From: an uncultured Lachnospiraceae bacterium
GTDB taxonomy: Bacteria > Bacillota > Clostridia > Lachnospirales > Lachnospiraceae
Length of the DNA stretch: 64,000 bases
Reading direction: 5' to 3'
Assembly: GCA_900551895.1 (NCBI GenBank)
Contig: URXX01000002.1
Span: 62,001-126,000, forward strand
Part shown: piece by piece, positions 18,116 to 26,554 of the stretch
Layout: each line of letters begins with the position of its first letter
Numbering within the stretch: position 1 is the stretch's first letter
Program-made: the position numbers and the translations under genes
Notes under the pieces: generated by a model
Database searches by the model: none
What the model saw: the letters and a program-made list of their open reading frames with translations, nothing else
Told to the model about the DNA's origin: nothing

Positions 18116-18874
18116 TTATATAAAATTTTTGATAAATGTTTTTCGGTGAATCGGTGTTGCACCTTTTTCTTTCAGTGCCTGAATATGCGCTGCCGAGCCG
18201 TAGCCCTTATTGCTTGCAAAATCATATCCCATAATGACTTTATCATATTCCTGCATAAGTCTGTCCCTTGTCACTTTGGCAATAATGCTTGCCGCCGCAA
18301 TAGACACACTTTTCGCATCTCCCTTAATAATCGGTATCTGCTTTATATCCACCTCAGGAATCGTGACTGCATCATTTAAAAGTAATGTGGGTTTTATTTT
18401 CAAATTGCCGATTGCCATTCGCATTGCCTCATAAGTTGCCTGTAAAATATTTATTTCATCAATTCTTGCCGGACTGACAATTCCAACACCTGTTGCAACT
18501 GCCTTTTCCATAATAACATCGTACAATTCTTCTCTCTTTTTCTCTGAAAGTTTTTTAGAATCATTCAGATATAAAATCATTTCGTCTTTCGGAAGGATAA
18601 CCGCACCTGCGACAACAGGTCCTGCCAATGGTCCACGCCCTACTTCGTCAATTCCGCAAATGTATTCTTCTTCACAATTTTCCCGCTCATAACGGCTCAT
18701 CTCTTCGATACGCTTTATTTCCGCCTGCAATTTTTCTTCTTTCTTTTTATATTTGGTAATCAGGCTGACAACGCCTGCTCTGCTATCATCAGCATATTGC
18801 TCATATAATAGCGGTAACTTTTCTTTGTCAGCCTGTTCAAATTCCTGTTTTATTTCCTTAATACTTTTACTCAT
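18116..18874 (-). CDS. rnhB: Ribonuclease HII
   Basis: Cleaves RNA in RNA-DNA hybrids and at single ribonucleotides in DNA. The 252-residue protein has an N-terminal helical extension of about 65 residues, as in Bacillus RNase HII, then the catalytic core: ICGIDEVGRGPLAGPVV with Asp-Glu, LNDSKKLSEKKREEL, and SIAAASIIAKVTRDRLM. The start overlaps the lepB stop by eight bases. Confidence 0.96.
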   Translation of the reverse strand: MSKSIKEIKQEFEQADKEKLPLLYEQYADDSRAGVVSLITKYKKKEEKLQAEIKRIEEMSRYERENCEEEYICGIDEVGRGPLAGPVVAGAVILPKDEMILYLNDSKKLSEKKREELYDVIMEKAVATGVGIVSPARIDEINILQATYEAMRMAIGNLKIKPTLLLNDAVTIPEVDIKQIPIIKGDAKSVSIAAASIIAKVTRDRLMQEYDKVIMGYDFASNKGYGSAAHIQALKEKGATPIHRKTFIKNFI

Positions 18875-19448
18875 GGGAAATCACTCCTATACTGTCAAAC
18901 GGCCAAATGCGTATCCACGCTCTTCCCATTAAATCTTTTCTTTTCAGCACGCCTACATTCGGCACTCGGCTGTCAGAACTGTGATTTCGGTTGTCACCCA
19001 GCACAAAATATTCATCTTTTCCCAGTGTAATCGGCTCTTCCGCTATCCCTGCATCCTGCATGACTTCCGCGCCGTAATCTTTTTCCAGTTTCTTTCCATT
19101 AATATAAACATACCCGTCTATAATCTGTACGGTTTCTCCCGGAAGACCGATAATTCGTTTAATATAATATGTATCTTCCTCGTATTTGTATGGAAATACA
19201 ACGATTTCATATCGCTTTGGATCCCTAAAACGGTAAGTCAGTTTATCTACCAAAAGATTATCTCCGTCATGCAATGTCGGCTGCATAGACTGCCCGCTTA
19301 CCCTTGTACGTACGCCTACATATGTAATAATCAGATAAGTAAACAATAAAATAATTCCTATATAAATTACCCAATCTAATATTTCCCTAAAAATGCCTTT
19401 TGATTTTTCCTTATCTTCCATACTCCGTTTCCATTCCCCTTTATTCAT
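18867..19448 (-). CDS. lepB: Signal peptidase I
   Basis: Membrane-anchored serine protease that removes signal peptides outside the membrane. One N-terminal helix (WVIYIGIILLFTYLIITYV) is followed by the Ser nucleophile in RVSGQSMQPTL, the Lys base in YYIKRIIGLPGE and the box E motif VLGDNRNHSSDSR. The start is uncertain: ATG 19448 overlaps the rbgA stop by eight bases and has GGAAG upstream, matching the coupling seen with rnhB; ATG 19421 is the alternative. Confidence 0.95.
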   Translation of the reverse strand: MNKGEWKRSMEDKEKSKGIFREILDWVIYIGIILLFTYLIITYVGVRTRVSGQSMQPTLHDGDNLLVDKLTYRFRDPKRYEIVVFPYKYEEDTYYIKRIIGLPGETVQIIDGYVYINGKKLEKDYGAEVMQDAGIAEEPITLGKDEYFVLGDNRNHSSDSRVPNVGVLKRKDLMGRAWIRIWPFDSIGVISHE

Positions 19449-20292
19449 AATCTTCCGGAAATTCAAGCGTAATTTTTCCTAATCTTCCGTTTCTGAAATC
19501 ATCGGTCAAAATCATTGCCGCTTTTTCCGTATCTAATTCATTACCTCTTAACAGGCAGTGTCTGTTTTTGGCTATTTCCATAAGACAGCCATATGCGTCC
19601 TCCTGCTCTTCTATTCCATATTTTTCTGTCAAAATACCCGCATAGTGAGTTATCAAAAACTTTATTAACTCTCCTGCCAATTCTTCCGTATTTAAAATTT
19701 CATCCTTAATCGAACCGATAAACGCCAATTTAAGTCCAACTTGCTGGTCTTCAAATTTTGGCCACAAAATTCCCGGTGTATCAAGTAATTCTACATTTTT
19801 ATTTAACCGTATCCACTGTTTTCCTTTTGTCACCCCCGGTTTGTTTCCCGTTTTCGCACAGGCTTTTCCTGCCAAAGCATTGATAAATGTTGATTTGCCA
19901 ACATTTGGGATACCTACAACCATCGCTCTTACAGGACGGTTTAAAATACCGCGTTTTCTGTCACGTTCTATTTTTTCTTTACAAGCCTCCTGAATAACGC
20001 CCTGAATGGATTTAATTCCTCCGCCCCTTTTCGAGTTGACCTTTACAACAGAGTAACCCTTCTTGCGGAAATATTCTGCCCACGCATCATTCTGTCTGTC
20101 CTCCGCCAAATCGGATTTATTTAATAAAATAAGTCTTGCTTTGTTTTTTCCCAGTTCATCTATGTCCGGATTTCTGCTGCTCATCGGTATTCTTGCATCA
20201 ACAAGTTCAATTACCAAATCAATCAATTTAATATTTTCCTGCATCATGCGCTTTGCTTTCGTCATATGCCCCGGATACCATTGAAAATGCAT
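19441..20292 (-). CDS. rbgA: Ribosome biogenesis GTPase RbgA (YlqF)
   Basis: Circularly permuted GTPase needed for late 50S subunit assembly. The 283-residue protein shows the permuted order: G4 NKSDL near residue 60, then G1 GIPNVGKSTF, then G3 DTPGILWP, followed by a helical C-terminal RNA-binding domain. AAAGGAG precedes the ATG. It follows a terminator after rplS, so it is read by leak-through or from its own weak promoter. Confidence 0.95.
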   Translation of the reverse strand: MHFQWYPGHMTKAKRMMQENIKLIDLVIELVDARIPMSSRNPDIDELGKNKARLILLNKSDLAEDRQNDAWAEYFRKKGYSVVKVNSKRGGGIKSIQGVIQEACKEKIERDRKRGILNRPVRAMVVGIPNVGKSTFINALAGKACAKTGNKPGVTKGKQWIRLNKNVELLDTPGILWPKFEDQQVGLKLAFIGSIKDEILNTEELAGELIKFLITHYAGILTEKYGIEEQEDAYGCLMEIAKNRHCLLRGNELDTEKAAMILTDDFRNGRLGKITLEFPEDYE

Positions 20293-20317
20293 ATTATTAT
20301 TTCTCCTTTATATGCGG

Positions 20318-20351
20318 AAAAAGGGACAATATACAGTATTGTATTTGCCCC
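20318..20351 (-). terminator. Terminator between rplS and rbgA
   Basis: On the minus strand GGGGCAA with TTGTCCC arms plus an inner ATAC/GTAT stem is followed by TTTTT. It would split ribosomal-protein transcripts from the rbgA-lepB-rnhB part. Confidence 0.75.
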
Positions 20352-20364
20352 TCTCTCTCATTTA

Positions 20365-20712
20365 CTATTTTACTAATTCTTTTACTTTTGCTCTCTTACC
20401 AACGCGTCCTCTTAAGTAGTTCAATTTAGCTCTTCTTACTTTACCTCTTCTTACTACTTCTACTCTTTCTACGTTTGGTGAGTGTAATGGCCATGTTTTT
20501 TCAACGCCGATTCCGTTAGAATTTTTTCTTACTGTAAATGTTGCTCTAGTGCTTCCACCCTGTTTCTTTAATACAGTACCTTCAAAAACCTGAATTCTTT
20601 CACGGTTACCTTCTTTGATTTTACCGTAAACTTTTACAGTATCACCTACGTTAAATTCTGGCACTTCTGCTTTTAACTGTTCTGCTTCAATTTTTTTAAT
20701 AATTTCGTTCAT
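20365..20712 (-). CDS. rplS: 50S ribosomal protein L19
   Basis: 115 residues, the usual L19 length, with FNVGDTVKVYGKIKEG, VFEGTVLKKQGG, TFTVRKNSNGIGVEKTWPL and the basic C-terminus VRRAKLNYLRGR. AAGGAGG precedes the ATG. A structured leader lies just upstream. Confidence 0.98.
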   Translation of the reverse strand: MNEIIKKIEAEQLKAEVPEFNVGDTVKVYGKIKEGNRERIQVFEGTVLKKQGGSTRATFTVRKNSNGIGVEKTWPLHSPNVERVEVVRRGKVRRAKLNYLRGRVGKRAKVKELVK

Positions 20713-20736
20713 CTTGTGTGACCTCCTTATAATTTG

Positions 20737-20799
20737 GACGTTCTTAATACAACCATATGCAGTGTATCAGAGGACCATCTCTGTTCTTCTCACAACGTC
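20737..20799 (-). ncRNA. L19 ribosomal-protein leader (cis-regulatory RNA)
   Basis: The trmD-rplS gap folds on the minus strand into a three-way junction: outer stem GACGTT/AACGTC (20794-20799 with 20737-20742) enclosing two adjacent hairpins, CAGAG/CTCTG (20768-20783) and ATACA/TGTAT (20747-20767). This matches the compact architecture of the Firmicutes L19 leader, in which L19 is thought to bind its own mRNA. The stems are read from the sequence; the family assignment is from memory. Confidence 0.65.
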
Positions 20800-20808
20800 A
20801 GTAGTCTA

Positions 20809-21540
20809 TCATATTTCCTGACTGTTTGCAAGCATTTTCTTTTCTTTTTCCGTCAACTCTGCCTTTTCCAGTAAATCCGGTCTTGCCTTTGCCGTTCTGA
20901 GAACAGACTGCTCTCTTCTCCATTTCTCAATATTGGCATGATGCCCCGACAATAAAATCTCAGGCACTTTTTTTCCACGCCATTCTTCCGGACGGGTATA
21001 TTGAGGATATTCCAAAAGATTATCCTGAAATGTTTCAAATTCCGCCGACACATTGTTGTGCAAAACTCCCGGAATCAGCCTCGAAATAGCATCTATCATA
21101 ACCATAGACGGAAGTTCTCCCCCCGTCAAAACATAATCGCCGATAGATACGTAATCTGTCACGATTTCCTCCAAGACTCTCTCATCGATCCCTTCATAAT
21201 GCCCGCACAAGAATACAAGTTCTTCTTCTTTCGCAAACTCCTCAGCCATGTCTTGTGAAAATGTTTTCCCCTGCGGAGAGAGGTATACAACTCTCGGTTT
21301 CTTTTCACACTTTTCTTCAATGGACTTATAGGCGAGATACACCGGCTCTGCCTGCATAAGCATACCCGCACCTCCGCCATATGTGTAATCATCTACGCGA
21401 TTATGTTTGTTCACTGCAAAATCTCTTATATTTACAGCCTCAATCGTCAGCAAACTATTGGCAATCGCTCTCCCGATAATACTTGTGTTTAATCCGTCCA
21501 TAACCATGTCCGGAAATAATGTTAATATATGAAAGTTCAT
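20809..21540 (-). CDS. trmD: tRNA (guanine-N1)-methyltransferase
   Basis: Methylates G37 of tRNAs with S-adenosylmethionine and prevents frameshifting. The 243-residue SPOUT protein starts MNFHILTLFPDMV and has the knot motifs VYLSPQGKTF, FLCGHYEGIDERV and SIGDYVLTGGELPSMVMIDA. It follows rimM by two bases. Confidence 0.98.
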   Translation of the reverse strand: MNFHILTLFPDMVMDGLNTSIIGRAIANSLLTIEAVNIRDFAVNKHNRVDDYTYGGGAGMLMQAEPVYLAYKSIEEKCEKKPRVVYLSPQGKTFSQDMAEEFAKEEELVFLCGHYEGIDERVLEEIVTDYVSIGDYVLTGGELPSMVMIDAISRLIPGVLHNNVSAEFETFQDNLLEYPQYTRPEEWRGKKVPEILLSGHHANIEKWRREQSVLRTAKARPDLLEKAELTEKEKKMLANSQEI

Positions 21541-21542
21541 TT

Positions 21543-22049
21543 TTATATCAATCCTTCTAACAAATGAATTGTCATTTTCCCTTTTTCAATATCTACGTTT
21601 AAAATGCACTGTTTAATCGCAGGAACTAAAACTTCACCATGCTCCTCAGAAGAAATGACGTATACGTCATTTGCCCCCGTTTCAATCACATCTTTTAATA
21701 CACCGAAAAATGTATCCTCTTCCGTATATACGTCCAGCCCTATCATATCCGCAATAAAATATTCGTCTTTTCTTAACTTCACTGCGTGCTCTCTATCGAC
21801 AAAAAGGCTTTTGCCTTTATATTTTTCAATATCATTTATATTGTCTATTCCTTTAAATTTCAGAATGGCAAACTGCTTGAAAAACTTCACGCCCTGCACT
21901 TCCAAAATCAACTTTTCTCTTCCTGTATCAAGGATAACCTGTTTCAATTTTTTGAAGCGGTTTATATCATCGGTTGTCGGGAAAACTTTCACTTCTCCTC
22001 TTACCCCGTGTGTTGAAGATATAACTCCCACCTGTAATAACTCTTCCAT
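21543..22049 (-). CDS. rimM: Ribosome maturation factor RimM
   Basis: Assists 30S head assembly by binding S19. The 168-residue protein has the N-terminal barrel signature VGVISSTHGVRGEVKVFP and the PRC-barrel domain (EYFIADMIGLDVYTE...VLVPAIKQCILNVD). The ATG at 22049 has AAAGGAG at good spacing; the longer frame to 22088 lacks a site. Confidence 0.96.
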   Translation of the reverse strand: MEELLQVGVISSTHGVRGEVKVFPTTDDINRFKKLKQVILDTGREKLILEVQGVKFFKQFAILKFKGIDNINDIEKYKGKSLFVDREHAVKLRKDEYFIADMIGLDVYTEEDTFFGVLKDVIETGANDVYVISSEEHGEVLVPAIKQCILNVDIEKGKMTIHLLEGLI

Positions 22050-22091
22050 ATGTTCTCCTTTTATTCGCATTAAGTTGCAAATAGACATCGC

Positions 22092-22319
22092 TTATGCGAT
22101 GTCTACTACTACTTTCTTGTCTTCTTTTGCAGCTGCTGCTTTTACAACAGAACGGATTGCTTTTGCAATACGACCTTGTTTTCCAATCACTTTACCCATG
22201 TCAGCATCTGCCACGCGTACTTCGATTACAATTGTCTTTCCTTCTGTTTTTTCTGTAACAACAACACTGTCAGGGTCATCTACTAATGCTTTCGCAATTA
22301 CTTCCACTAATTCTCTCAT
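22092..22319 (-). CDS. khpA: KH-domain RNA-binding protein KhpA (YlqC)
   Basis: A 75-residue single KH domain protein with the GxxG loop in GKVIGKQGRIAKAIRSVV. KhpA, usually with KhpB/Jag, binds RNA and influences cell elongation in streptococci. It sits between rpsP and rimM as in other Firmicutes. Confidence 0.93.
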   Translation of the reverse strand: MRELVEVIAKALVDDPDSVVVTEKTEGKTIVIEVRVADADMGKVIGKQGRIAKAIRSVVKAAAAKEDKKVVVDIA

Positions 22320-22342
22320 TACGCGTACCTCCGCGAGTCAGA

Positions 22343-22588
22343 TTATTTTTCAATTCCTGCTGCTTTAAAGATTTTTCCAACTGTTTCTGTAGGCTGTGCA
22401 CCGTTCTGTAACCATTTTTTAGCGGCTTCTTCGTCTACTTTGAATACACTTGGGTTCTGGTTTGGATCATATGTTCCGATTTCATCGATAAATCTACCAT
22501 CTCTTGGTGATCTAGCGTCTGCTACTACGATACGATAGAAAGGAGATTTTTTCTGTCCCATTCTTTTTAATCTAATTTTTACTGCCAT
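22343..22588 (-). CDS. rpsP: 30S ribosomal protein S16
   Basis: 81 residues from the ATG at 22588: MAVKIRLKRMGQKKSPFYRI is the S16 N-terminus, followed by ADARSPRDGRFIDEIGTYDP. AGGTGA lies six bases before this ATG; the ATG three codons earlier would overlap that site. Confidence 0.98.
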   Translation of the reverse strand: MAVKIRLKRMGQKKSPFYRIVVADARSPRDGRFIDEIGTYDPNQNPSVFKVDEEAAKKWLQNGAQPTETVGKIFKAAGIEK

Positions 22589-22625
22589 TTCATTCACCTC
22601 TTCTTAAAATTCTTTTATCTATGTG

Positions 22626-23975
22626 TTAAAAAGGAAATCTGAATTTACCTTTCTTACCACCTTTGCCACCCATCAGTCCCGGAATCTGCTTCATCATCTT
22701 TTTAGACTGCTCAAACTGTTTTACAAGTCTGTTTACTTCGCTTATATCCACTCCCGCACCTTTTGCAATTCTGTGCTTTCTTGACGGATTTAATATATCC
22801 GGATTCTGACGTTCTTTTACTGTCATTGAGTAAATAATCGCCTCAATTCTAGCCATTTTCTTTTCGTTTTCTTCGGAATCCAAGTCCTTCAACTGATTTC
22901 CTTTCACTCCCGGCATCATGCTCAATATGCTGGAAAGCCCTCCCATATTTCTCATCTGTTTCATACTTTCTAAGTAGTCTTCAAAATCAAACTGGGCTTT
23001 TTTCATTTTCTGAGCCATCTGTTTCGCTTTGTCCTCATCAATCTCAGCGCTTGCTTTCTCGATTAGACTTAACACATCGCCCATTCCTAAAATACGTGAT
23101 GCCATTCTGTCAGGATAAAACTGCTCTAAATCAGATAATTTCTCACCCATACCGACATAAAGTATCGGTTTTCCGGTTACTGCCCGAATTGATAAGGCTG
23201 CACCGCCTCGCGTGTCACCGTCTAATTTTGTAACGATTACGCCGTCAATCCCAATCTTGTCATTAAACGTTCCCGCCACATTTACGGCATCCTGTCCTGT
23301 CATCGCATCTACAACTAAAATTGTCTGATGTACGGTAACCGCTTCTTTAATCTCCTGTAATTCCTGCATCATCTCTTCATCAACATGAAGACGACCTGCA
23401 GTATCCAAAATTACAATGTTATTACCGTTTTTCGCAGCATGTTCTAACGCCGCCTTTGCAATGTTCACAGGTTTGTGTGTATCACCCATTGTAAAAACTT
23501 CAACACCCTGCTTCTCACCGTTTACCTGCAACTGCTTAATTGCCGCCGGACGATATACGTCACAGGCAACGAGCAACGGCTTCTTGCCTTTTAGTTTGAA
23601 TTTTCCTGCAAGTTTTGCAGTTGTTGTTGTTTTACCGGCACCCTGAAGACCTGCCATCATAATAACTGTTGTAGCCTGACCGGGTTCTAATTTAATCTCT
23701 GTTGTTTCCGAACCCATAAGTTTTACAAGTTCTTCATTTACAATCTTGATTACCATCTGTCCCGGATTCAATCCGTTCATTACGTCCTGTCCAACGGCAC
23801 GCTCCTGAACATCTTTTACAAATCCTTTAACTACTTTGAAGTTTACGTCCGCCTCTAAAAGAGCCATTTTAACCTCTCGCAATGCCGTCTTTACATCGTC
23901 TTCCGTCAGGCGTCCCTTACTTCTTAAGTTTTTAAATACATTCTGTAGTTTCTCTGTTAAACTGTCAAACGCCAT
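22626..23975 (-). CDS. ffh: Signal recognition particle protein Ffh
   Basis: GTPase that binds signal peptides and 4.5S/6S scRNA for cotranslational targeting. The 449-residue protein has the N domain, G1 GLQGAGKTTTTAKLA, G3 DTAGRLHVD, G4 TKLDGDTRGGAAL, and the Met-rich M domain (KMKKAQFDFEDYLESMKQMR, LSSILSMMPG) with the RNA-binding helix SRKHRIAKGAGVDISEVNRL. It follows ylxM by one base. Confidence 0.98.
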   Translation of the reverse strand: MAFDSLTEKLQNVFKNLRSKGRLTEDDVKTALREVKMALLEADVNFKVVKGFVKDVQERAVGQDVMNGLNPGQMVIKIVNEELVKLMGSETTEIKLEPGQATTVIMMAGLQGAGKTTTTAKLAGKFKLKGKKPLLVACDVYRPAAIKQLQVNGEKQGVEVFTMGDTHKPVNIAKAALEHAAKNGNNIVILDTAGRLHVDEEMMQELQEIKEAVTVHQTILVVDAMTGQDAVNVAGTFNDKIGIDGVIVTKLDGDTRGGAALSIRAVTGKPILYVGMGEKLSDLEQFYPDRMASRILGMGDVLSLIEKASAEIDEDKAKQMAQKMKKAQFDFEDYLESMKQMRNMGGLSSILSMMPGVKGNQLKDLDSEENEKKMARIEAIIYSMTVKERQNPDILNPSRKHRIAKGAGVDISEVNRLVKQFEQSKKMMKQIPGLMGGKGGKKGKFRFPF

Positions 23976-23976
23976 G

Positions 23977-24318
23977 CTATAACTCCTCTAGTATCTCCGT
24001 TGATATTTGTCTAATATTCTCTATCAACAGTTCTGTTTCTGTCTGCTCTGCTTCCAAAACTTCATTAATCTGATGAACTTTTTCCTTTATCGCTAAAAAC
24101 TTCTCTACTAAATGTAGTTTCGCCTCATAGCCGGATAACGTCTTATTACACCGCTTTATCAAATCATGAACACCCTGCCTGCTGATTCCCTCGCTTAATG
24201 CGATTTCACTCAGAGATAAATCTTCCAGTATAAACTGTTCATATATATTCTTTTGATGTTCATTTAGCAATTCGCCATAAAAATCATATAATAAAGCCTG
24301 CTCTAAAATGTCATTCAT
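23977..24318 (-). CDS. ylxM: YlxM-type HTH protein associated with SRP
   Basis: 113 residues with a sigma-70 region-4-like HTH: LEDLSLSEIALSEGISRQGVHDLIKRC. YlxM proteins are encoded upstream of ffh and stimulate SRP GTPase activity in streptococci. The ATG at 24318 is six bases after AGGTGATG-type sequence; a stronger site than for earlier ATGs. Confidence 0.9.
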   Translation of the reverse strand: MNDILEQALLYDFYGELLNEHQKNIYEQFILEDLSLSEIALSEGISRQGVHDLIKRCNKTLSGYEAKLHLVEKFLAIKEKVHQINEVLEAEQTETELLIENIRQISTEILEEL

Positions 24319-24334
24319 TTTCATCACCTTTAGT

Positions 24335-24363
24335 ATAATACAATACATCTGCATTGGTGTCAA
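24335..24363 (-). promoter_or_regulatory. Promoter of the ylxM-ffh-rpsP operon
   Basis: TTGACA (24358-24363), 17-base spacer, TATTAT (24335-24340) on the minus strand, 16 bases upstream of the ylxM start. Confidence 0.85.
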
Positions 24364-24388
24364 GTATTTTTTCTTGACACTTTATTTT

Positions 24389-25300
24389 TTATATGGACAA
24401 CAATTTTTTTACGCAAAGTTCTCCCCAGCCCTGCTGATTTTTACATTGCCCCAAATCCAAGCAAGTTTCACGAAGTCTCAATTTCACTTCTATATTCGTC
24501 ATTTCAGGATATTTTGATAGGAGAAGCGCAACCGCACCGGATACAACCGGAGTTGCCATGGAAGTTCCGCTTTTGTGCGTATATGCCCTTCCCCTCTTCC
24601 CATATCTGCTATTACAAGAATAAATTTTTGAACCGGGTGCAACTAAATCCGGTTTCATTACACATTCTTTTGTCGGTCCTCTACCGGAATAATCTTTTAA
24701 CCTTCCTTCTATCGTAAACAATTCTACTGTATCATCTGACGCGCCTACCGTAATCACTTTTTTGCTCACTCCCGGAACAGTAATACTCTGTTTCTTTGGC
24801 CCATAATTTCCTGCGGCAACTACAACCACAAGTCCTCTGTCCCACATTTTTTCTACTGCGGTAAGTAACTTTTCTTCTTCCGCCTCATCGGTATTCGGAA
24901 GTGTCCCGACAGAAATATTTACAACCCTTATATGATACTTTCGGAAATTTTCCAATATCCACTCAATTCCTTCTATTACATGAGCAATTTCACCATTTCC
25001 CCATTTATCCAGTACTTTCAACGGAATCAGATTACATTTTGGTGCAATTCCGCTGTAAAGCCCTTCGGATAACTTTCCGCTTCCTCCTACAATTCCCGCT
25101 ATATGCGTGCCATGTCCGTTATCGTCATAGAGCATTTCCCGTCCATTGATAAAGTCTTTAAAGCAAATAATCCTGCTGCCAAAATCAGGGTGTAATGCTA
25201 TCCCCGTATCCAATATGGCAACTCCTATTCCTTTTCCTTCTATCTTATGTTGTTTTGTATCTTCACACCAATAAGAAACAATTTCTTTTACCTGTTCCAT
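24389..25300 (-). CDS. Intracellular subtilisin-like serine protease (S8)
   Basis: The 303-residue protein has the full catalytic triad: Asp in VAILDTGIALHPDF, His in GHGTHIAGIVGG, Ser in SGTSMATPVVSGA, plus the oxyanion Asn in AAGNYGPK. There is no signal peptide and no long propeptide; about 25 residues precede the catalytic domain, so it probably acts in the cytoplasm. The ATG at 25300 has AAAGGGG upstream. Monocistronic. Confidence 0.9.
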   Translation of the reverse strand: MEQVKEIVSYWCEDTKQHKIEGKGIGVAILDTGIALHPDFGSRIICFKDFINGREMLYDDNGHGTHIAGIVGGSGKLSEGLYSGIAPKCNLIPLKVLDKWGNGEIAHVIEGIEWILENFRKYHIRVVNISVGTLPNTDEAEEEKLLTAVEKMWDRGLVVVVAAGNYGPKKQSITVPGVSKKVITVGASDDTVELFTIEGRLKDYSGRGPTKECVMKPDLVAPGSKIYSCNSRYGKRGRAYTHKSGTSMATPVVSGAVALLLSKYPEMTNIEVKLRLRETCLDLGQCKNQQGWGELCVKKLLSI

Positions 25301-25440
25301 TTTATTCCCCTTTTTGTTTAATTTATTCAGGGACACCCCCTCTTGCAATATAAGAAAAAAGTTTTTCACTTTTTAGAAACATAAATAACCCCTCCTACAT
25401 ATTATAGCATTGTAAATAAACAATTTTTGGAGGCTTCAAT

Positions 25441-25671
25441 ATGAGCGATTTAAGTGCAACAAACTGTGGATGCGGATGTAACGAAGGAAGAGAATGTGGA
25501 TTTAACAACTCTTGTTTATGGATTATTATTCTTCTATTCTGCTGTGGCGGTAACGGATGCGGAAATATGAATAACGGTGGAAATGATTGCTGTCTTTTAA
25601 TCCTATTACTTTTATTCTGCTGCGGTGGTAACGGAATCGGAAATAACAATGGCGGATGTGGATGCTGTTAA
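25441..25671 (+). CDS. Small Cys/Gly-rich membrane protein ('high-cysteine HCB'-like)
   Basis: A 76-residue protein with 15 Cys and 15 or more Gly. It is built as two copies of a unit: a hydrophobic helix ending LLFCCGGNG (residues 27-40 and 51-64), each followed by Gly/Asn-rich sequence, with CGCGC and CGCC ends. GGAGG lies seven bases before the ATG. Similar proteins in Lachnospiraceae carry the odd database name 'chorion class high-cysteine HCB protein 13'. The function is unknown; a surface or spore-coat role is only a guess. Confidence 0.8.
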   Translation: MSDLSATNCGCGCNEGRECGFNNSCLWIIILLFCCGGNGCGNMNNGGNDCCLLILLLLFCCGGNGIGNNNGGCGCC

Positions 25672-25690
25672 TTTTTCAAACACAAAACGA

Positions 25691-25711
25691 GGGAATTCTT
25701 TATGAATTCCC
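25691..25711. terminator. Bidirectional terminator hairpin
   Basis: GGGAATTC and GAATTCCC arms with a five-base loop lie between the convergent Cys-rich gene and cutC; minus-strand flank TCGTTTTGTGTTT is T-rich. Confidence 0.65.
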
Positions 25712-25717
25712 CCGCTT

Positions 25718-26461
25718 TTATAAACAATCTAAAACATTTCTTGCTTCTCGAATGCGTTCTTCACTCGTTCTCCATATTTCATATTCACTCATGGCAGCCA
25801 ATCCCATATTTACATTCGTATTTCTATACTGCATTTGACTTTCCAAAGAAATTTTGCCTGACATATGATAGGAGGTGGCGTTTGTCTTTTCATAAAGTGT
25901 CGGAATTACTTTACCGTCAACTCCGCCCCCAACAAGAATTTCAATCTTATTTTCGCTCTTTTCCACCAACTGTTTTAAAAGTTCTGTTCCGTCTGACGCA
26001 CAGTTTTTCTGTCCTGACGTCAATATTGTATCAATCCCCAGTTCTTTTGCCTGTTCTAATGTTTCTAAAGGATTTTTACACATATCAAAAGCCCTGTGCA
26101 AAGTCACTTTCATCTCTCCCGCTTCCTCTACCAGTTCTTTCATTTGTTCCATATGTAAATTTCCTTCAGGGGTAAGACTTCCGATAACAACTCCGTCCGC
26201 TCCTAATTGACGAAACATTTTCACTTCTTCTTTTAATATTTCGTGTTCATACGCCGTATAGCAAAAATCCCCAAATCTGGTTCTTAATAATGTGCGAATA
26301 GGAATATCCACTTTTTCTCTTATCTTCTGAAACAACGCTTTTGACGGCGACAATCCACCGATAACCAGCCCGCTGCATAATTCTATTCTGTCTGCTCCTC
26401 CCGCTTTTGCGGCTACTGCCGATTCCACAGAATCCACACAACATTCTAATATGCTTTTCAT
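25718..26461 (-). CDS. cutC: CutC family protein
   Basis: A 247-residue TIM-barrel protein starting ILECCVDSVESAVAAKAGGADRIELCS, with GGLSPS, RTRFGDFCYT, LHRAFDMC and LTSGQKNCASDGTELL, all CutC hallmarks. The family was linked to copper homeostasis in E. coli but the role is doubtful; a sugar-related activity is possible. Monocistronic. Confidence 0.92.
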   Translation of the reverse strand: MKSILECCVDSVESAVAAKAGGADRIELCSGLVIGGLSPSKALFQKIREKVDIPIRTLLRTRFGDFCYTAYEHEILKEEVKMFRQLGADGVVIGSLTPEGNLHMEQMKELVEEAGEMKVTLHRAFDMCKNPLETLEQAKELGIDTILTSGQKNCASDGTELLKQLVEKSENKIEILVGGGVDGKVIPTLYEKTNATSYHMSGKISLESQMQYRNTNVNMGLAAMSEYEIWRTSEERIREARNVLDCL

Positions 26462-26488
26462 ACTATCCTCCTTATATACTCTATAAAC

Positions 26489-26526
26489 AAGAATAAGGAA
26501 ATGCGAAATTGCATTTCCTTATTCTT
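26489..26526 (-). terminator. Terminator of the PTS operon
   Basis: A perfect 16-bp stem (26489-26504 with 26511-26526) around a six-base loop just past the EIICB stop, followed on the minus strand by GTTTATAG. Confidence 0.8.
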
Positions 26527-26554
26527 TAGTTATGTATTTTCCTAACTACAGGAA

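Noticed and set aside
24358..24380. Inverted repeat TGTCAAG/CTTGACA as an operator for ylxM-ffh
   Set aside because: One arm is the -35 hexamer and the similarity may be chance; no regulator is known for this operon.
25395..25649. A Pro/His-rich protein on the minus strand opposite the Cys/Gly gene
   Set aside because: It is the complement of Gly/Asn/Cys codons, lacks a ribosome binding site, and the plus-strand gene has GGAGG and a terminator.
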